Source: Mastigias papua
Lineage: Eukaryota; Cnidaria; Scyphozoa; Rhizostomeae; Mastigiidae
Assembly: GCA_964019165.1 (NCBI GenBank)
Contig: OZ025269.1
Coordinates: 14,657,422-14,721,421, forward strand
Length of the DNA: 64,000 nucleotides
Direction of reading: 5' to 3'
Shown here piece by piece: positions 19,508-30,786 of this stretch; within the stretch, counting starts at the first letter, position 1; each line of letters begins with the position of its first letter. The notes below the pieces were generated by a model that ran no database searches, had not been told where the DNA came from, and worked only from the letters and a program-made list of their open reading frames with translations. A program made the position numbers and the translations under genes.

Positions 19508-21119
19508 TCAAAAATCCATCACCATGTCTACTTTCTGCACTTCATAAATACAGCAGCCAAACTACCAGTGGCATACAGAAGGAACTGTGAGTGGGGAATG
19601 TAGCAGAATATTATTCCTAAATCATTGTGGGGAAATTTCGAGAACGATCATATCATCGCCTCGTTCTCATGAACTCAAGTACCTTTTTGCCAAGATTGCA
19701 TTGAAAACAATATAAAACACGTGGATATAAGAGACTATTAGCATGATAGCAAACAAAAGACGTTAGTGCGGCTCTAAATCAAAATTAACCTCATGTCCAC
19801 ATAACTAATTTCGGTAAACTTTATATAATCCTCACTTTGGTCCTCGAAAAGGATACGGTATAAGTTCAGTTTTAGCGTTCCAATTTGCCATTTATCACAA
19901 AAATGCGCATATCTTCCTCTCAACCAAAGGATCTTTCTCTCGTCTTTCTCAATCTATTTTAGTTGACACCTGTTACACCATGGAGGAAATATATTTCATA
20001 AGCTCCAAACTTTGAAACAGCACAGAAATTTCTAAAGTTTCTTAACTCTTTCGTTGTAGTTCTAAAGTTTCTTAATTTCTTACGTGTCTAGTACTAGGTT
20101 GCTTATAAACTGGTTTCTTATAGAAAAAACCGTGTACTCCATTTTCCATCTTTTCGGATTGTTTTTCTGCTTTTTTTCGTACCTCATTAAACCAAGATTG
20201 ACAGCACCCTTTGTTATCAAATGAGTGTTCCACTCATCCACTACAGTGAATGTTCTCCTTTTGCTCACGTGAACACTCATACAACGGACGCAATGCCGGC
20301 GGCGGGCGGCACTATAATGTCATCATCAGAAATCCACAAAAACACTGGTATCCAAGTGCCAAAGAGAAAGACGAGCACAGTTGATGATCCGGGTAATAAG
20401 GAAATACAGACAGTTGTATCCAGGAAATGCGCAGCTGCAAACAATATAGACACACCTCCAAGTGTGAACAAAGGAAACAGAGCATACCTATCTAGCACAG
20501 TCATAAAATGGATATCTCTCAATGAGGCATTTTCTGGGCACTTTACATCAACTATAGTACACACCTCTTTTGCAAGAAAGCTTTTCTCGTTCAATACTGC
20601 AACTCTCTTAGTTTTTTCATGATTTCAGAACTAAAACTTTCTTGGCAAAAACATTTGAGATTGTGTTAACCGGTGTTAACGCAACGTAGACAGCACCGAA
20701 ATACATGAATAGGTTACCACCACAGGAAATCAATACAACTTACTTTCAAGTGTGAATGAAATTCTCAACTTGCCTAGAGTTCAGAAATCGAGTACTGAAC
20801 TTTATTCATTTCGTGAACAGTTGGTACTCCTTTCTTACGCATAACTATCTTATAAGAAAAACGTGTGGGTTGTTTTTTATATATGTCCATAAACTTAGCT
20901 TTTGTCTGTTCCGTTCATGGACAACAACAGCTGGTGACAACAGCTGGAAACCTAGGATGTCATTAAACCGGGAGGTGGAAACAACTCTTGTTTAGGGCTT
21001 ACGAAGTCCCTCATGTACTAATCGACTTTGCAAGGAAACATTTCCTTAAGATTGACAGTTTTTAAAGACGCGCCAAGAATTATCTGAAAGTCTGTCCGCA
21101 GAAAAGGCCGTTGCAGTAC
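19508..21119. other. Non-coding stretch with family X ends
   Basis: No gene recognised. Sequences 'ttcttatagaaaaaaccgtg' near 20120 and 'cttataagaaaaacgtgtg' near 20850 resemble family X termini. Bases 21116-21119 (GTAC) are the left target site of the BEL/Pao element. Confidence 0.4.
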
Positions 21120-21570
21120 TGTTGTAAATGGACTTAGAAACTGAGACATTACGTAATGGCTGGATAGCCTAATGCGCTATATTTACTCCTTTTGTCATGC
21201 TGCTATTTCTTAAGTATACATATATCATCACCTTGTTGTTTTGTTCTAAGTTGCCAGGTTACCAAACGCATTCCTTGGCGTTTGATTTTAGATAGGTTGT
21301 AATGGTGTATTATTAGCGTACTGATTTTAGTAATAACGTAATCTTTGTTTGTTGATATTTTGTAATTGCCATAGCTAGGGATTATAGATTACAGTATATA
21401 TAGGGAGAACGTATCTAGCTTTTTAGGACGGCCTAGAAAGGCAAAGAGGCTAGAAAGATATGTTGTAGCTGAAATTAATGGAATTTATAATATCTGAAAT
21501 ATAGAAATTTCTTGGTATTTCTTGTACGTGAATCTGGGGAAACACGCGGCCTAGGAAGATTTTCACTACA
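21120..21570 (+). repeat. 5' LTR of the BEL/Pao element (451 bp)
   Basis: It starts TGTTGTAAATGG and ends TTTTCACTACA. A TATA-like 'cagtatatatagggagaac' lies about 275 bp into the LTR, upstream of the presumed transcription start. It is identical to 26976-27426 by eye. Confidence 0.93.
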
Positions 21571-21575
21571 AGACG

Positions 21576-21593
21576 TGGCGACCACGAAGGGAC
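21576..21593 (+). promoter_or_regulatory. Primer-binding site, tRNA-Arg type
   Basis: TGGCGACCACGAAGGGAC lies five bases after the LTR. It is the exact complement of the 3' end, with CCA, of an animal tRNA-Arg(TCG) as I remember that tRNA. Confidence 0.75.
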
Positions 21594-21656
21594 ACTCTAA
21601 TTACGGACCATTAGTGAAATTTTGGTGGAAAATAGTCAAGAAGCACGGAATAAGAG

Positions 21657-24600
21657 ATGGAAGATGTTGCTAGCCTGAAAAGTTCTGTGGAGAAGGAACT
21701 AAAGAAGGTTCTGTACTATGGCACAGTTATACAACAACACATAGCAGATGTCGACATACCAAAGCTGCAGAGGGTAGTGGATGCTACGCTACCGAATAAA
21801 CTGGAAATATTAGAAGATTTAATTGACAAGACATCAGAATTGATGATAGAGGGGGATGTCGTTTTGAGTGAAATCCAGAAATGGGCAATGGAAACAAGAA
21901 AAGCGATTGAAGAGACAATGGACTGGGCAACAAAGGGGAAATCAATGGTTGAGACATACCATAAACAGAAGGCTGATGAGAACCAAGCAAAGATGATTGA
22001 GTACGAAAAGAAGAGAAAGGAAAAAGAACGCAGAGAGTTACAGATGCATGAAGATAAACTGTACGCTGAAAAATTGGAAAGAGAAAGAGCAGCATGGAGA
22101 GAGCATCAAAAGATAGCTTTGGAGACAAAAAGGATCGAACTGGAGATGGAAAAGAAGATGAAAAGCCAAAATGCAAAGCTACCTAAACTGACGATTACCC
22201 CTTTTCAAGGCACAAGCAAGGACTGGATTCGATTTCAAAATCAGTATCATGCACAGGTGGATAGCCAGCCGGTGAGCAAGACTGTCAAGTTCGGATACCT
22301 TTTGCAATTGGTGAGTGGACCGTGTCGTGACCTGATTGGGAATATTCCGAATACAGATGAAGGATACGACCGAGCACTGGAGATGTTGAAGAAGGAATTT
22401 GGGCAAGAGCAAGCAGTAATTGCATCACATACAAAGGAAATCATTGAGATGGGTGTGGTACTTGGTACAAAGTATGGCAAAGTGAAGGACTTTTATGACA
22501 CTCTGGCTATTAACTATGAGGCTTTGAGAGCAATGGGGGCACACAAGAAAGTTGAAGGATTGGTCATTTCCAGTCTGGAAAAGTTGCCGCACGTGAAGCC
22601 TGACATCACAAGAAATGATGAAAACTGGGAACAATGGACATATGATGAGCTCCTTGAAGAACTGAGAAAATGGCTGAAAAGAAATCAGGTAGAAGATAAC
22701 ACGTCAAGAAGAAATTTCGAGAAACCAGCTTATACAGGGGAAAGGAAATATCGAGCATTTATGGTAACAGATGAGAAATGGAAACCCAAAGAGAAGGCGA
22801 AGCCAAGGTGTTTCTACTGTCCAAGATCACACTGGCCTGATCATTGTGACACAATCACTGATGTTCAAGCACGAAAAGACTTTCTGAAGAAAAGAGGCCT
22901 ATGCTTCAAATGTGGGGAGAAGCACATGGTGAAGGATTGCAGAAGAAGAGGCTGCTTTCAATGTAAAGGCAACCATCATGTAAGCATCCATGAGGACAGG
23001 AAACAGAAGAATGATGTCTCATCATCAACAGCAGATGTTAGTGGGTACACTTTTTCAGGAGACTGTGTCATGCCATTGATTCCATTTGAAGTCAAAGGAG
23101 TTGAAATATGGGGGATCTTGGACACAGGCTCTACAAAGAACTGGATAACAACAAGAGCAATAAGAATGCTGAGGCTAGTACCAGAGAGATGGGAAGAAAC
23201 AAAACTACGAACTGCTGAAGGAGATGGAAAGTACACCAAAAAGCCAGTCTACAGCATTTGTACTTACGCCAGAAATGGAGAAAAGATGAAGTTTGAAGCA
23301 GTTGGATTAGACCAAGAGGATTTCTCAATAGTAGAGCGTGCAACAAGCAAGCAACTTAGAGAAAAATACCCACATTTGCAAGGCCTGCATATTCCTGATA
23401 GCAAGGATGGAAAGTACGTAATCCAGCTGCTGATTGGTGATCCATTGTTTACCAGGATTCGCACTGGAAGAAGTGTCACAGGAAATCCTGGAGAGCCAAT
23501 TGCAGACGAAACAATGTTTGGATGGACAGTTCATGGGGAAGAAAGTAAAGCAAATCAGAGCTATTTCACAAGAACTACAAGTGAGGACTACAAGCAACTG
23601 TACAGTTTGGATATTCTGGGTGTTGAGGATCGCAAGGAATTTGACCAGGAAGACGTGAAAAAGGAATTTCTGGAAAACATTCAAAGGAAGAATGATGGAA
23701 GATATCAAATTCGTATACCTTGGATTGAGGGGAGATATCCACTGGATGATAATCAGATGCAAAGCAGAGCCCGCCTCAACAGCCTGTTTAGACGAATGAC
23801 AGCAGTGGTTCGAAAAGAATATGACAACATCATTGAGGAGCAGCTCGCCATGGGGATCATTGAAAAAGTACCAACTGAAGAACCAAAGGGAAAGAGGGTG
23901 TTCTATATGCCCCACAAGCCAGTAGTGAGAGAAGGTGCAACCAGTACAAAAGTGAGAATGGTGTTCGATGCCAGCAGCAAACCATCCAGGGAAGCTTACT
24001 CCATTAATGAATGCATGAATCCTGGGCCAGCACTACAGCCACTATTGTGGGACATCATGATTCGGTCAAGAGTGGCACCAGTTTGTGTGGTGGGTGATGT
24101 GATGAAAGCTTTCCTTCAAATAGAAGTGAACCCAGATGACAGAGATGCCTTCAGGTTTTTATATCGAATGGAGAATGGAGATGAATTGCACCTTCGATTT
24201 TGCAGACTTCCCTTTGGAGGAGAAAGCTCACCATTTGTCCTTGGTGGAGTACTTCAACACCACTTAGAAATCACTCCTGGTAATGAAGCAGTAAAGAGGC
24301 AGCTGAAGGAAAACACTTACGTTGATAATATCATGGGTCTGGTGCACAATGAAGATGAGGCAAGTCAGTTCAAGGAAGAAGCAATCAAAATAATGGAGAA
24401 GGGACAGTTTCCATTGGCGAAGTGGGAATCAAACATTCAAGCGCTAGATGACAGTGTTGAGAAGAGTGATACAAAACTGTTGGGAATCAACTGGAACAAA
24501 AGAAAAGATACGTATGCAGTGGATGTAAATTCAGATCTACCAACTAAAGTCACGCAGAGAACCATGTTAAAAAGGTTGGCCAGTATATATGACCCTCTTG

Positions 24601-26918
24601 GATTGCTTTCGCCTATATTGGTTAATGGAAAACATTTGTATCGAATGGCGGTTGACGAAAAGAAAGGATGGGATGGTGAACTAAGTGAAGAGCTGACGTC
24701 AAAATGGATCAAGTGGGTATGCAGCTTGAAGACTGTGGAAGTTCCTAGATCAATTGCTCCGTACCTTGAAGAAGTGACTGCACTGGATCTACATCATATG
24801 ATGGATGCTAGTGGGAAAGCTGTATCAGCCCAGACTGTGGCAGTTGTACTGCAACCAACTGGAATAACAAAGGGGCTTTTGAGTTCAAAGTCCAGGATTG
24901 CAAAGAGAGGCTTAACAATTCCAAGGCAAGAATTGGTAGCATGTCAAATGGGAGCAAACTTGGCAGCAAATGTAAATAAAGCATTAGATGGATGGTCAAT
25001 ACGTGAGAACATTTGCTGGACTGATAGCATGGTAACATTGTGTTGGATAAATAATCCTTTCAAAAACTGGAAGTCATTCATTTCAAATAGAGTACGCAAG
25101 ATCTTTGATATTAGTGATGGACTGAACTTGACATGGAGACACGTACCAACAGAGATGAATAGTGCTGATCATGGAAGTCGTGGAGCATCTATTCAGAAAC
25201 TTGAAAAAATTGAATGGTGGAAGGGAGCAGACTGGCTCACAGATAAGTCTAGATGGCCACTGGAAGCTGACAAATTTAATGAAGTTGAAACACTAGCTGA
25301 AGAAGAATTGAAACAAAATTCAGAATTGGCGCTCATGGCTCTAGAGAAAACAAGTGATGAATGGGAAGAAGTGCTGCAGAGAAGTACACTGAAGAAAGCA
25401 AGAAGAGTGACGGCTTGGTGTCTTAGATTCTGCAAGAATGCATTACGAAAGAAAGAAGGTAAACCAATGAAGTCAGGACCTCTAAAAACAGAAGAGCTAG
25501 CTGAAGCTGATTCGTGCTGGATACGAAGAGAGCAAAACCCTGTCAATTTGAATAGCAAAGAAGCACAACAGCTAGGGCTTACCAGGTTCAATGATGGTAT
25601 CATACGATGTGTTGGAAGAATTATTAATGATCAACCAATTTTCTTGCCAAGGGAGTCAACATATGCAATCAGAATTTGTGAGGATACACACCGAAAGGTT
25701 GGGCATAAATCTGTCAATTTTGTAATGGCAGCTGTGAGAAGCGAATTTTGGATTCCAAGGTTGAGGACAGTAGTGAAACGGATCAAAAGAGACTGTGAAA
25801 GCTGCAAAATATTGAGGGCAACTCCATATCCTGCACCTGACGTTGGGCAATTACCTTTGATCAGAACTACAGCGAAGTACCCATTTGCAGTCACTGGAAT
25901 GGACTTTGTTGGGCCATTCTGTGTGAAAGGAAAGGAAGGAGAAGATAAGGCATATGTCATTGTGTTTTCATGTGCAACATCAAGAGGGGTTCATTTTGCT
26001 ACAAGTAGGAGCATGGAGACAAGTGAATTCATTGATCGCCTTAATGATTTCATTGCAGCTCACACTAGACCTGAAGAGATCATTAGTGATAATGCACAGA
26101 CATTCAAGGCAGCATCTACCTGGATTGAAAAACTAATGAAAAATGAAGCCTTGCATGATTACCTGGCAGACCATGGTATCAAATGGAAATTCATATTGGC
26201 CAAAAGTCCATGGCGTGGTGGATTTTATGAGCGCATGAATCGAGACCTGAAGTCAATGATATGGCAGAAACTGGGAAAAAGCCATCTTTCCTTTGACGGG
26301 TTCACAAGAGTAATCAAGGACATTGAAATTATTTTCAACAACCGACCATTGCAATACGTTGAAGATGAACTTGGACCACGTGTGTTAACTCCAAACAGAA
26401 TCATTCATGGTCGAGATATCCATTTGCTAGAAGAAACTGAAGAGCAGGATAGTCCAAGCAAAATGGAGAATCGCATCAGAAAAGCTAAAGAAGTAATGTG
26501 GCAAAGATGGACAACTGAGTACATCAGAAGTCTGAGAGAGAGACATGACGTCACAAAAAGAAATTCGTACCATCCAGAAATTGGAGAGGTCGTGTTGGTT
26601 GTTGGAGATAGCAAGAATCGTAGAAAGTGGAATCATGGGCTTGTTTGCGAATTGTTGAAGGGCAAAGATAGTGTGATTCGAGGTGTCAGGATGGTGGTGC
26701 ATAACAAGATTTGGGAGCGACCCATTCAGTTAATTTGCCCACTGGAGATCAAATCAAAGATGACAATGGAAGAGCTGAACAAGAGAATCAGACTAGCAAA
26801 CAAGGAAGATCTTCCAGCAGACACAGAACAGAGGAACGAAAGGCCAAACAGGAAAGCTCGAGAGACAGCAAAGCAGAAAATCATGCAGATCGCTGAAGAT
26901 AATGACTACTATTCGTAG
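21657..26918 (+). CDS. BEL/Pao Gag-Pol polyprotein (1753 aa)
   Basis: One uninterrupted frame from ATG. Residues 1-170 are rich in charged heptads, likely coiled coil. About 175-350 match the DUF1759 Gag-like region (KLTITPFQGTSKDWIRFQ). Zinc knuckles follow at about 385, 416 and 433 (CFYC, CFKCGEKHMVKDC, CFQC). The aspartic protease has ILDTGSTKNW near 488. Reverse transcriptase carries TYVDN near 888, where most RTs have YxDD. RNase H follows (MDASGKAVSA). The integrase zinc site lies near 1345-1385 (HRKVGH...CESC), and core residues in GMDFVGPF, SDNAQTF and GGFYERMNRD near 1414, 1477 and 1525. The C-terminus fits DUF5641. No stop codon or frameshift separates gag and pol, as usual in this group. 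Confidence 0.95.
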   Translation: MEDVASLKSSVEKELKKVLYYGTVIQQHIADVDIPKLQRVVDATLPNKLEILEDLIDKTSELMIEGDVVLSEIQKWAMETRKAIEETMDWATKGKSMVETYHKQKADENQAKMIEYEKKRKEKERRELQMHEDKLYAEKLERERAAWREHQKIALETKRIELEMEKKMKSQNAKLPKLTITPFQGTSKDWIRFQNQYHAQVDSQPVSKTVKFGYLLQLVSGPCRDLIGNIPNTDEGYDRALEMLKKEFGQEQAVIASHTKEIIEMGVVLGTKYGKVKDFYDTLAINYEALRAMGAHKKVEGLVISSLEKLPHVKPDITRNDENWEQWTYDELLEELRKWLKRNQVEDNTSRRNFEKPAYTGERKYRAFMVTDEKWKPKEKAKPRCFYCPRSHWPDHCDTITDVQARKDFLKKRGLCFKCGEKHMVKDCRRRGCFQCKGNHHVSIHEDRKQKNDVSSSTADVSGYTFSGDCVMPLIPFEVKGVEIWGILDTGSTKNWITTRAIRMLRLVPERWEETKLRTAEGDGKYTKKPVYSICTYARNGEKMKFEAVGLDQEDFSIVERATSKQLREKYPHLQGLHIPDSKDGKYVIQLLIGDPLFTRIRTGRSVTGNPGEPIADETMFGWTVHGEESKANQSYFTRTTSEDYKQLYSLDILGVEDRKEFDQEDVKKEFLENIQRKNDGRYQIRIPWIEGRYPLDDNQMQSRARLNSLFRRMTAVVRKEYDNIIEEQLAMGIIEKVPTEEPKGKRVFYMPHKPVVREGATSTKVRMVFDASSKPSREAYSINECMNPGPALQPLLWDIMIRSRVAPVCVVGDVMKAFLQIEVNPDDRDAFRFLYRMENGDELHLRFCRLPFGGESSPFVLGGVLQHHLEITPGNEAVKRQLKENTYVDNIMGLVHNEDEASQFKEEAIKIMEKGQFPLAKWESNIQALDDSVEKSDTKLLGINWNKRKDTYAVDVNSDLPTKVTQRTMLKRLASIYDPLGLLSPILVNGKHLYRMAVDEKKGWDGELSEELTSKWIKWVCSLKTVEVPRSIAPYLEEVTALDLHHMMDASGKAVSAQTVAVVLQPTGITKGLLSSKSRIAKRGLTIPRQELVACQMGANLAANVNKALDGWSIRENICWTDSMVTLCWINNPFKNWKSFISNRVRKIFDISDGLNLTWRHVPTEMNSADHGSRGASIQKLEKIEWWKGADWLTDKSRWPLEADKFNEVETLAEEELKQNSELALMALEKTSDEWEEVLQRSTLKKARRVTAWCLRFCKNALRKKEGKPMKSGPLKTEELAEADSCWIRREQNPVNLNSKEAQQLGLTRFNDGIIRCVGRIINDQPIFLPRESTYAIRICEDTHRKVGHKSVNFVMAAVRSEFWIPRLRTVVKRIKRDCESCKILRATPYPAPDVGQLPLIRTTAKYPFAVTGMDFVGPFCVKGKEGEDKAYVIVFSCATSRGVHFATSRSMETSEFIDRLNDFIAAHTRPEEIISDNAQTFKAASTWIEKLMKNEALHDYLADHGIKWKFILAKSPWRGGFYERMNRDLKSMIWQKLGKSHLSFDGFTRVIKDIEIIFNNRPLQYVEDELGPRVLTPNRIIHGRDIHLLEETEEQDSPSKMENRIRKAKEVMWQRWTTEYIRSLRERHDVTKRNSYHPEIGEVVLVVGDSKNRRKWNHGLVCELLKGKDSVIRGVRMVVHNKIWERPIQLICPLEIKSKMTMEELNKRIRLANKEDLPADTEQRNERPNRKARETAKQKIMQIAEDNDYYS

Positions 26919-26940
26919 ATACGATCTATTGACATACAAA

Positions 26941-26969
26941 TAAAATTATGCCTAGTCAGCATAATTTTA
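26941..26969 (+). promoter_or_regulatory. Perfect hairpin before the BEL/Pao polypurine tract
   Basis: TAAAATTATGC (26941-26951) is the exact reverse complement of GCATAATTTTA (26959-26969), an 11-bp stem with a 7-nt loop. It lies between the stop codon and the polypurine tract. AATAAA at 26939-26944 overlaps its left arm. Role unknown; it may affect RNA 3' processing or priming. Confidence 0.75.
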
Positions 26970-26975
26970 GGGGAG
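26969..26975 (+). promoter_or_regulatory. Polypurine tract of the BEL/Pao element
   Basis: AGGGGAG directly abuts the 3' LTR. Confidence 0.7.
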
Positions 26976-27426
26976 TGTTGTAAATGGACTTAGAAACTGA
27001 GACATTACGTAATGGCTGGATAGCCTAATGCGCTATATTTACTCCTTTTGTCATGCTGCTATTTCTTAAGTATACATATATCATCACCTTGTTGTTTTGT
27101 TCTAAGTTGCCAGGTTACCAAACGCATTCCTTGGCGTTTGATTTTAGATAGGTTGTAATGGTGTATTATTAGCGTACTGATTTTAGTAATAACGTAATCT
27201 TTGTTTGTTGATATTTTGTAATTGCCATAGCTAGGGATTATAGATTACAGTATATATAGGGAGAACGTATCTAGCTTTTTAGGACGGCCTAGAAAGGCAA
27301 AGAGGCTAGAAAGATATGTTGTAGCTGAAATTAATGGAATTTATAATATCTGAAATATAGAAATTTCTTGGTATTTCTTGTACGTGAATCTGGGGAAACA
27401 CGCGGCCTAGGAAGATTTTCACTACA
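26976..27426 (+). repeat. 3' LTR of the BEL/Pao element (451 bp)
   Basis: Identical by eye to 21120-21570. GTAC follows at 27427-27430, matching the bases before the 5' LTR. Confidence 0.93.
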
Positions 27427-27430
27427 GTAC

Positions 27431-29790
27431 AGCGGCTCAAGGCTTCACTTGTGTGCAGTCATTTTTTATATTGTAAAGTCTTGTGTACATATTGTGTTTA
27501 TGTGAATTTGAAAAAGTAGTTGTAAATGGATGTCTCTGCGCAACATACTTCAGAATGCGGATCGAGATCGTCAAAGACAACTTGAAATTGGGCTCGCACT
27601 TTTAAGGTCAATACCAGCAATGGGAAACAAACAGGGAGGATTCCTTTACTTTCAATACAGTTTTTGATAACGACCACAGTGAAATTCCTATTTTAACTAT
27701 ACTTTCCACTCTCTAATTAACTTACTATGACCAGCTTTTGCTCATCGATCAGGCAGAAAATCTTGGGTTTCCAATTTCCTGTCGAGAAACTCCCATAATC
27801 CAGCTCCATAGCCATAAAGAGTTACCAAGGATGTCCCAACTATTCCGATAGATCACAATTCCTTTGTTACATAAAACCAACAGTGGCCGAGACAAAACTA
27901 CAAACATACATTAAGTAAACCTGGAAAAAACCTTTGTTTTCCTGTTTGAAGGGGACTAATAAAACTCTAACATCGTCCGTGATGGATAGTCACATCCATG
28001 AAATCTGAGAACTTAGAGAGTATGGAAAATTGAGATGATGACTGAGTCAGAGAGCTGCTATAAAAAACCGACGGCATTGTTTGCATGTCTGTAACATGCT
28101 AGGAACGCCCGTCTGTAAGGTCGTTCTGCCGCTGTTGTCAACCTTAACAAGCTTCAGGAATGCCCACGAAGTATTGTCAGATCAGTATTAAAGCACACCC
28201 AGATACCCCAACCGAGGTGGTCAAAGCTTACCATGATAGGGGGACCATAGGAAACGAATGCAACTGTCTGTTAAGAAAGTGCGACAACCGTCACCTAGTA
28301 ATGGCCTAACGATAGACCAACATGAATTGACCGTCTATGTTTAAAAAATTAGTAAAGTGAACCTTACAGGGGTTATCAATGCACTCTAAAAGAAACATCC
28401 TGATTGCAGTGTATCCAGAACTGACACGTATTTATCCTTATAAAATATTCATCATATATTCATGAATCCATGCAATGTATGGTATATAATTGCTTTTGTA
28501 GTAAGGAGATAAGTTTCGAACGTTAAAAAGAAAAGATAGTAATGTGTCTCAAATAATTGTCTGTAAATGCAATTTCAACGGCGATCATGTTCAGGTAATA
28601 TATAACAAGACTGAGACTGAGAGTGAAACACCACAAGAGGAATCTTCTGAAAAAAGCGAAAAGAGCGCGTACATAAAACAACATGCCATTTCCAGATCGA
28701 AAGTGAACAGAAGAGAGTTGCGTTCATATCATATTCATTCACCTAAGAAATAAATGCCAAACGTACACTGACTCTCATAAGCAGCGTATAACTTTAATCC
28801 TGCGAAATCAGTGCGGAAGAATGTTTGTTTTCTGTTAGCTGACTCTCGAAGACAAAGGAATTCAAAGCAGTGTATGAATGAGATAAGAGTGTTTGCAACT
28901 GTAAGATTACAGACAATCAAAAACATCTCGGACATAAGTCTACACAGTAATAGCTGGACTGCTAAATCGAAACAAAACGCCAGATTCAATACTCCCCGTA
29001 CAAAGAATGCATGTCGCACTGGACTGGACTGGACTGTCCGACCTAAACTCTGTGGTTTGACGCGATGTTGTCTTCGGAGCTGAGATTAATTAAAATGGAT
29101 GAGCAAAGCTCGGTCCTAAAAACAAAGAAACAAAATTTTGATTGAAAACCCTAGTATAGAATGAATATATATAGCAAACAACTTACAAACAATGCTGTTG
29201 TATCTTCTGGGTAGAATCTATCGCCGTCGGTACCGCAACGCTCAGTAACTCAAATAAATAGTAGCTTCGGAACGAGTCTCGCAATGCGCGGCAAAGTCAC
29301 AGAATGTGGCAAAGTTGTCAGCTGTTTACTTGGTTCCAGTCCAACCTCTGGAGGACAATAATCCCAGCTTGATTCTTAAGGTATTTAAATAAGCTCCTCC
29401 ACAGAAACACACTTTCATGCACCACGCTTCGCTAGGTGTCTCCTTCACGTCGAAACAAGGTACTCTTCGGTGCCTAATTGCCACTGGGGGTCGGAACAGC
29501 AGTGGGGTTAGAAATCCTGGTAAATTTACGTAGCAGAGTGTTAGACTTAGCTGGGGAATGCCTTCAGAAGGATGTCTCCACTACTTACAAACAACAGTGT
29601 TAGCTGGGGAAGAAAATCACGTGTGCTAAAGTCTTTCGTGTAGTCAACATTTTTGCATGGATCGGAATGCTGAACACTTACAGCAGACCTGCAGGACAAA
29701 TCAGAAGCTGCAGAGATGTGATTCTGGAGACGAATTTTTAAGGTATCCTGACGCATAAGGTCAGCTATAAGGTTTTACTAACCAGAGTAA
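27431..29790. other. Non-coding stretch with one unassigned small ORF
   Basis: No domain is recognised. An open frame at 28544-28753 (+) encodes 69 residues with an acidic Ser/Glu-rich middle and a basic end; it could be a stray exon or chance. At 29020-29036 GGACT is repeated three times. Confidence 0.35.
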
Positions 29791-29799
29791 AAAGTAAAA

Positions 29800-30020
29800 G
29801 AAGTAAAAGAACATTGATAAAAAAGATAAGGAAAAGGCAACTTGAGCTGTTAGAACACTTGTGCAGAAAGAAAGGCTTAGAACATCAACTCCTGACAGGC
29901 AAAATTGAAGTTAAAAGAGACAGGAGAAAGCAAAGAACAACATACTGGGGTAGTTTGAAGCTGCTGACCAATGAGAAGAACGCTGGCAAAATTGAAGGCA
30001 CTGATCGGAGACTTCTGTAA
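29800..30020 (+). pseudogene. RTE-like non-LTR retrotransposon C-terminal fragment
   Basis: The reading frame contains IRKRQLELLEHLCRKKGLEH, LLTGKIEVKRDRRKQR and TYWGSLK. This resembles the segment after the RT domain in RTE-type elements (R-x-LxxxGH, GK..G-R-RGR-R). No RT core or endonuclease remains. It is a short isolated relic on the + strand. Confidence 0.6.
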
Positions 30021-30786
30021 TTAGATATGAGCAAAACACTTGAATTTTTGAATTAACATCAAAGCTCCTTAACCAGTAAAGCTTCAATATTTCGGTATAA
30101 CAAGTAGAACATAAGGAAAAATCAGTTTTGAGCAATATCTACAGAACATTTATTTTGCTATGAAACCTGAACTTAATGTCTGTTTAACTTAAATATGCAA
30201 TAGTCAGTTAAAAACTTCATAAAACAAACAGTTCTTACTATCAGGGATTATTCTTGTTCCAGCTACTTTACTTCCACACACTAAATCATGCAAACTTAAT
30301 TGCCGGGGGGTCTTAGTAAGAGCGAGGGTTTGAAGATTCTCAAAAACCAAGTAGCGGGGGTACAGCAATTAAGCACCACAGGGTGCAGGCGTGGATCAAG
30401 ACGGGGACTAAAGGGGCTTGAGCCCCTGTCAGATTTTCAGGGTTAAGGATACAAAATTCTTTCACATTGGAACTCTTCCATTAAATAAATACTCGAGAGA
30501 ACACGTTACAAGTATGGAAGCCATTCCGGGTAGGCAACAGTTGTCAAATGTTGACATGCAAACGACAGCAGAGCTTCTGCATGCATTTTGCTGACGAAAA
30601 GTGACCGAAGTATCTATTAGGTATCCAGTCATTTATAAGGTTCACAATCGAGAGACAAAGGATATACTTTTCAAGTCTACTTAGATAACATATGTTTAGA
30701 TTCGAAGGTGACTTGCGGAAGATTGTTGATTAAGTTTCCTGACAAATTGCTTCCACTCAGTAGAGAACAATTTGTCATTAGTTTGT
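30021..30786. other. Non-coding stretch
   Basis: No gene or clear repeat seen. 'gagcccctgtcagattttca' near 30420 hints at an old repeat, but I cannot assign it. Confidence 0.3.

Larger units (their letters stand above)
21120..27426 (+). mobile_element. BEL/Pao retrotransposon, intact
   Basis: This is a complete 6307-bp element. Its two 451-bp LTRs (21120-21570 and 26976-27426) appear identical, and GTAC flanks each side (21116-21119 and 27427-27430). A tRNA-Arg-type primer site, one long polyprotein frame, a perfect hairpin and a polypurine tract follow in order. The polyprotein has the DUF1759 region, DUF1758 protease, Pao-type RT, integrase and DUF5641 tail specific to BEL/Pao. Identical LTRs and an uninterrupted frame indicate a recent and possibly active copy. 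Confidence 0.95.

Noticed and set aside
20221..20622. 133-residue + strand frame
   Set aside because: No recognisable domain; an overlapping minus-strand frame of similar length is equally plausible, so both look like chance.
28544..28753. 69-residue frame as a gene
   Set aside because: No domain, no neighbouring exon found; kept only as a remark.
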